Positions 59,245 to 64,000 of a DNA stretch of 64,000 bases are shown here, one piece after another. The DNA is taken from the NCBI GenBank assembly GCA_949152475.1, contig OX424555.1:63903977-63967976 (forward strand), written 5' to 3'. Positions within the stretch are counted from its first letter, which is position 1, and every line of letters begins with the position of its first letter. Source of the DNA: Terebella lapidaria (Eukaryota; Annelida; Polychaeta; Terebellida; Terebellidae). Made by a program: the position numbers and the translations under genes. The notes below the pieces were generated by a model, which saw nothing but the letters and a program-made list of their open reading frames with translations, did no database searches and was not told where the DNA came from.

Positions 59245-59450
59245 AATTCTCCATATTTGCACGGACAATATCGAAACGTAGGTAAATCTGGCGCGCAATA
59301 CTCTGTGGTTTCATGACCAATCATAAGATATGGAAAAGGTGCTTGGAAAACCACGCCGGCGGCCTGAACATCACTGAAAACCACCGATGTTCCCAGATCT
59401 GCAGGCGAACGGTGCAAATGTGACTGGGGCATCACCAGAACGGTGCACAT
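59245..59450 (-). CDS. Candidate internal exon, unidentified protein
   Basis: On the minus strand an open block of about 68 codons is bounded by TTCATGTTTTCAG and AGAATT/GTAAGA, good acceptor and donor matches. The translation (CTVLVMPQSHLHRSPADLG, then APFPYLMIGHETTEY, then FRYCPCKYGE) has balanced composition and two Cys-rich turns near its end, unlike the AT-rich flanks. I do not recognise the family. It could be one exon of a host gene lying on the minus strand, or chance. Confidence 0.3.
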
Positions 59451-59698
59451 CTGAAAACATGAATTTAAGAGAAAAACGAATATTCTTTTCATTTGATATT
59501 CCATTCACATATTATATCATTTTATTGTGAATCTTTATCGTTCACAGGCAATTGAGGAAGGAAGAAAAGAGGAAAGAAACTTCCGAGCAGACAAAATTGC
59601 AGTGGTAGCAGTTTTATGTTCAAATACTGCACACTACTTCGACAAGAATCCCATTGAGTTACGGAAGGCGTGACGCACCGTATGCACTGATTGCTGTA

Positions 59699-59704
59699 TT
59701 TATT
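59699..59704 (-). terminator. Candidate minus-strand poly(A) signal
   Basis: AATAAA on the minus strand about 280 bases past the stop of the zinc-finger ORF at 59987-60394; it could end that transcript. Confidence 0.3.
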
Positions 59705-59986
59705 TTTCAAATAATTTGAACAACTCCATTTCCATAATGTATTATACCATATTTTTAAGTTAACGATAATTGGTCTGATAACTCATTGGCATGGTGTGGC
59801 GTCGTCCATCGTTGTCTACATTTAATACTGAATATTCCCGCAAGTTGGAGAACATCAAAATAACAAAACAATGTATCAATGTGCTGTCATTGATCCAGGG
59901 CTGGTAGGAAGCCTCCGCGGCTGTCTTCCCTATTGATCCTGTAAGCTTTCTCCGGCAGAGAAGGGTCCACGAATAGGTTGACTCCA

Positions 59987-60394
59987 TCATATCCTAAAGC
60001 ATACAGTGTTCACTGGATTCTCCCTAGGTGACTGTGTGCAGAATCTCCGGAACCGCCTTCGCCGGGACTGCGTTGCTGTTCCCCGCCAGGCCGAATCGAA
60101 GGTTCCCACATGGTTGAGGGTTGCCTCGTCCTGAGGAGGACGGTTTCCGGAAGGGTACTTCCAGCCGTGCATCTCCCGGAGATGCCGCCTTAGGTCGTTC
60201 GCCCGGTTGCCGTAGAAGGCACACAAACAGCAATGAAATCTCTGGGCTGGGCACACATGCCGTCTCCTGTCCCTCGCACTCTCGAACATCCGGTCACACC
60301 GCTTACACAGCCGGCTATAATCCAGGGGCTGAGGGCTTGCCCAATCTCTGCTCCGGCCGCGATCTTGTCTTTCAAGGAACGCCGCGTAGGCCAT
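59987..60394 (-). CDS. Short two-finger zinc-finger ORF at the 3' side of the minus-strand Gypsy element
   Basis: 135 codons. Finger 1 is CX2C (30, 33), X12, His46, X, Cys48, a CCHC variant. Finger 2 is a standard C2H2, CX2C (55, 58), X12, His71, X4, His76, with HLREMH. The C-terminus is Arg-rich (TQSRRRRFRRF). It is likely nucleic-acid binding if expressed. A promoter-like module ends about 230 bp upstream on the same strand. The high GC matches the neighbouring Gypsy DNA, so it probably belongs to that element (possibly inside its LTR) and not to the host. The last residues may already be in flanking DNA. Confidence 0.45.
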   Translation of the reverse strand: MAYAAFLERQDRGRSRDWASPQPLDYSRLCKRCDRMFESARDRRRHVCPAQRFHCCLCAFYGNRANDLRRHLREMHGWKYPSGNRPPQDEATLNHVGTFDSAWRGTATQSRRRRFRRFCTQSPRENPVNTVCFRI

Positions 60395-61446
60395 TCCGGA
60401 AGGCCGGGAAACTGAAATTGTCGATCTACTGCACCGCTTTTACTGCACCCCTTCTGCACCGCTTCTCCGGACTGGTGGTCTTCCGGGAAACACTTAGTCG
60501 TTTTTCACTGCAAAATCTGCCGCTGCCGGAAAATGCTGGACTTGATTCGATTCCGCCAAACTTTGTCTGCGATGTGCACAGCTCGAGGTCTGCTCTCCAA
60601 CTGCTGTCAGAGCCCGATTTCAAGGCCCTTTTATACCCTTTCTGCTCACGTGATTTGAAAAGCTCCACGCTGATTGGCTGCCTCAGGCGTGACGTCACAA
60701 TTATGCAAAAACTCAACCGTTAACCGAGAGGTGTCCGTCTCCGGCTCAACCGGCTTCTCCGGGTTTTTCCGGCTCCCTTTCAACTGCTTCTCCGAGCGAA
60801 GTATCTGCAATTTTGAAGTATCTCTGCCATCAGGAGGGTTGAATAGAGTCTCAGCCAGTTGAATCTGCCTCTCAGACGAACATCTAGACTGCAAGTTGGG
60901 CGTTTCCGCCATCTGTACTGCTTCGTCAACTGCATATCTGCTCATTGGTATTACTGCTTGTCGACACTGGAAACTGCATACATTCTGTCCAGAAGGAGGC
61001 GCCTTCCTATCTGGGGTGATGTTTCTCCGTTTTCTGTCAATCTGCAGTCGGTTTACTGTCTCTGCTAAGTGGAAACTCCGGTCGGATGTCTACAGCCGGA
61101 AAACTTTTCCGTCTTAATTCTCCGAATACGGAAGACGTGTAGCTGCTTCTCTGGAGACACTAGACCGCTAACCCAGGTTCTTCTGGACCCCTGGCCGCTA
61201 CCCTGGACTGGTTGACTATGCGCTCAACCCAGTCAGAACCTCTAGGATGTCCCTTTCCGGTCTCTGCACCGCGTTCCGCTCTGCTTCCTTTCTCCGCCCT
61301 GTTTCCGGAACCAGCACTTGCTCACTGTTCCGACTTCTTGCGGTCGCTCTCTGCCGGAACTCAACGTTTTACCAGGGTCTCAGCTATCTCCTTCTCCTGC
61401 TCTACAGCTCACTCCGTCTTCTCATATTTCTGCGTCCTCTGCGGCT
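60395..61446 (-). other. GC-rich 3' region/putative LTR of the minus-strand Gypsy element
   Basis: It lies downstream of pol on the minus strand, is rich in CCGG/TTCCGG, and contains a promoter module but no conserved protein. It is the expected place for the 3' LTR, but with the 5' copy outside the window its ends cannot be set. An LTR end near 60007 (minus-strand GAACA at the edge of AT-rich DNA) is a guess. Confidence 0.4.
60626..60708 (-). promoter_or_regulatory. Pol II promoter module: octamer-like, CRE, CCAAT, E-box, TATA
   Basis: Reading the minus strand 5' to 3': TTTGCAT (60702-60708), TGACGTCA (60690-60697), CCAAT (60673-60677), CACGTG (60647-60652) and TATAAAAGGG (60626-60635). All lie within 83 bp at spacings typical of a core promoter. 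Start of transcription would be near 60600-60605. It is likely the U3 promoter of the Gypsy LTR; it could also drive the zinc-finger ORF. Confidence 0.6.
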
Positions 61447-64000
61447 TTACTCCGAGTCCGTATCCGACTCAGAGACCGTCGGTTCCGTCTCCGGAACACT
61501 ACTCTGCTTCGGCGGCTCCGTCTGCCTCCAGGAATCCGCCATTCTCCGCTTCATCCATCTCGGATGCTTGACACCATTATACGGTTTCAGCAAATCGAAG
61601 TGAACCACCTTCTGTCGAGTTTCACTCTCTGCAATCTCGTAGGTCACGTCGGTAAATCTGCTCAGCACTAGCTTTGGACCGCTCCACTTCCTCTGCAACT
61701 TGGGAGCTTTGCCCTTCTTCCGTGTTTTGACCGCCATCCACACTCGGTCTCCTGGCTGGAACTGATTGTCGACCTTCCTCCGGTCGTACAGCTTCTTCTG
61801 CCGTTCCATTTCTCTGCCAGATTTCGCTCGAACCGCCTTGTATACCGCTTCTAGTCGCTCCCGGAGCTGACTGCCATACTCTGTTACTTCTGCTGTTGAT
61901 TCTCCCGGCGGTCTGCCAATCAGTAACTCTACCGGAGTGTTGACTTCTCTGCCCAGCATCAGCAAGTTGGGACTCTGCCCGGTTGTCTCCTGCGGGGTAC
62001 TCCGGTAAGCTGCCATCGCCAACGGTACTAGCTGATCCCAGTTGGTCTGCCGCTCGCTTACGTACAGGCTCAGGATCTGCTGCAGCGTCCGGTTGAATCG
62101 CTCAATGAAACCGTCCGACTGAGGTCGGAAAGCGGTTGTCCGTGTCTTGTGAATCCCCAGGATTCTGCAAACATTTCTCAGCAAATCGGACTCGAAATTT
62201 CTGCCTTGGTCGGTGTGTATCTCCATCGGGATGCCGTACCGCGCTGCAAACTGGTTGACGAATATGTCCGCAACCGTCACCGCTTCCTGATTCGGCATCG
62301 GGTAAGCCTCTACCCACTTGGTGAAGTAATCGCCGATTACTAAGATGTACCGGTTCCCCCGGGTGGATTTAGGTAACGGACCCATCACGTCCATTGCCAC
62401 CCTCTCCATGGGCGCTCCAACCCGGTATTTCTGCATCGGAGATCGTTTCAAGTTCTGCATACTTCTTGACGCACATTCGTCACAGCTCAGCACCCACTGC
62501 TTTATGTCCCGCATCATAGCCGGCCAGAAATACCGCCTCCGAATGCTAGCCGCCATCCTTCTGCTTCCGAGGTGTCCTCCCGTCCGGCTCTGATGGGCCA
62601 GACGGAAAATCTCCTGTCTCAGCTCCTTCGGGGTTATTAACTGCATTCGGCTGGTTCCTTCTGCCGTTTTCCATTTCCGGTAGACTACTCCGTCGACTTT
62701 CAGCAAGGTCTTCCGCATCCCGTACAGCACTTTCTCCTCGCTGCTCATACTGGAAAAGTCTGCACTGCCAGCTGTACCGCTCCCGTCGATCAGCGACGTC
62801 ACCAGTGGGTACCAAGGTTCTGCTTGCTGCATTCTCCGCAAATCATCTGGTCGATATTTCTGCCCCAGCACAGCATCCTGGTCCGCATTTTCCGCCAGCC
62901 TAATCTGCTCTGCAACCGCATCCGCTTTCCCTGGAACTGCCTTCTCCGTCACCGCAACCGCAACCGGCTTCCGGGACGCTGCTTTCTCCGCTACTGCAAC
63001 CGCCTTCCTTGGGACTGCTTCCTTCGTCACCGCAACCGGCTTCCGGGACGCTGCTTTCTCCGTCACCGCAACCGCAACCGGCTTCCGGGACGCTGCTTCC
63101 TCCGTCACCGCAACCGCAACCGGCTTCCGGGACGCTGCTTCCTCCGTCACCGCAACCGCAACCGGCTTCCGGGACGCTGCTTCCTCCGTCAGTTCTGCTT
63201 CTCCGCCCGATCTTCGTGACCGCTTCCGGCGTCCCCCCTTCCTTGGCTTGGGCTGAGGAGTTTCTTCACTTCGTGTCTGCCGGATCCTTTCTCCGTAGTT
63301 CCAGGCGTCTATCTTGGCTTGTTTCCAGTCGATTTTTCCGCATTGGCTGCATGGGGATCTGGACAAGGCATCTGCGTTATTATGGATTCGCCCCGGACGA
63401 TGTTCGATGTCGAAATGAAACTCACTCAGGAGCTCAATTCACCGGGCTACCTGCCCCTGGGGCTCCTTGAAATTCATAAGCCAGGTAAGACTGCCATGAT
63501 CTGTGCGAAGAAGGAAGTGTCGTCCCAGCAAGTATTGCTTATTCTTCTGTACCGCGAACACAACCGCCAGGAGCTCCTTCCGGGTGACACAATATCTCCG
63601 TTCTTCTTTGGTTAAACTGCGGCTCAAGTAGGTTATCACCCGCTCCTGGTTGCCCTGCTTCTGTGACAGTACTGCTCCCAGCCCGGTGTCACTGGCGTCC
63701 GTGTCCAGGATATATCGGCCTTGCTCCCTTGGGTACCCGAGTATCGGTGCCGATACTAGGCGGTTCTTCAGCTCTGCAAATGCCTGCTCTTGCTCCGTCT
63801 GCCACCGAAACTGCACCCCTTTTTCCGTCAAGTGATTCAGCGGCGCTGCAATCTCGGAGAACTTCGGCACGAACTTCCGGTAATAGGAGCAAAGTCCCAG
63901 AAAACTGCGCAGCTCCGTCAGGTTGGTGGGTGTCCGCCACTTCCGTACTGCCTCCGTTTTTGCCGGGTCGGTGCGGATACCGTCTCTGCCGACTATGTGA
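61447..64000 (-). pseudogene. pol: Ty3/Gypsy pol (RT thumb, RNase H, integrase), one in-frame TGA, cut by window edge
   Basis: A single minus-strand frame is open from the window edge to the stop at 61447, except for TGA at 63439-63441. It encodes the end of RT (RSFLGLCSYYRKF), RNase H (ILDTDASDTGLGAVLSQ, TRKELLAV, LRTDHGSLTWL), a long repetitive linker, the integrase zinc module (HQSRTGGHLG to CDECA), catalytic blocks (MDVMGPL, HTDQGRNFES, SDGFIERFNRT) and a GPY/F-type module (KWSGPKLVLSRF). The TGA lies just after QGQVAR, where Gypsy RNase H usually has Trp. Codon use is far richer in G+C than in the other Gypsy element or the host genes, suggesting a different lineage and perhaps recent transfer. 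The N-terminal half lies beyond the window. Confidence 0.88.
62913..63195 (-). repeat. In-frame 42-bp minisatellite in pol (14-residue repeat)
   Basis: The segment between RNase H and integrase consists of about seven units of EEAASRKPVAVAVT or close variants. The first three are virtually identical; later ones are shortened or altered by whole codons. The frame is kept throughout. Confidence 0.9.

Noticed and set aside
60121..60723. 200-codon plus-strand ORF
   Set aside because: Antisense to the zinc-finger ORF and promoter module; no domain.
62824..63470. Plus-strand Arg/Pro-rich ORFs opposite the Gypsy linker
   Set aside because: Antisense of the minus-strand repetitive coding segment; regularity comes from the minisatellite.

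Overview
The window is eukaryotic, most likely from a bilaterian invertebrate and probably a marine one. The evidence is spliced or single-exon rhodopsin-class neuropeptide receptor genes, long AT-rich introns and intergenic DNA, AATAAA poly(A) signals, a tRNA-derived SINE, Ty3/Gypsy retrotransposons and many fold-back/MITE elements. I cannot place it in a phylum. There is no operon, CRISPR or prokaryotic signal.

Left third (1-23 kb): three different class A peptide GPCR genes. A three-exon receptor of the NPFF/SIFamide-like group (5546-12365, +) has an apparent GC-AG intron splitting the Arg codon of its ERY motif. An intronless receptor follows at 14183-15229 (+). A second intronless, FMRFamide-receptor-like gene lies at 21621-22844 (-) and carries GRY where D/ERY is expected. 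They look like independent membrane receptors for secreted peptides, not parts of one pathway.

Middle (23-53 kb): almost entirely non-coding and repeat-built. It holds TTAA-flanked MITEs, near-perfect palindromes, two large fold-back elements (26.2-28.7 kb and 45.1-49.6 kb), a 2.1-kb terminal-inverted-repeat element with a 5-bp target duplication, and a 4.1-kb head-to-tail tandem duplication (29.08-37.32 kb). Three full copies and one partial copy of an unusual element lie in or near this stretch. Its ends read AGGTTACCGGAC and GTCCGGTAACCT, each with a hairpin beside it, and its body is a roughly 131-bp satellite carrying nuclear-receptor DR1-type sites. The only recognisable host coding remnant here is one SPATA20-like (DUF255 thioredoxin-fold) exon at 28772-28926.

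Right part (53-64 kb): a decayed pogo/Tigger-like transposase; a young Ty3/Gypsy element (54502-59148) with identical 157-bp LTRs, a 5-bp target duplication, a PBS, a PPT and gag/pol in two frames; and a GC-rich second Ty3/Gypsy element on the minus strand (to the window edge), whose pol is broken by one in-frame TGA. Downstream of that pol lie a textbook Pol II promoter module and a short two-finger zinc-finger ORF.

The strongest candidates for something undescribed are the hairpin-ended DR1-satellite element, the TGACGTTAT-repeat TIR element, and the promoter plus zinc-finger ORF at the 3' side of the second Gypsy element.
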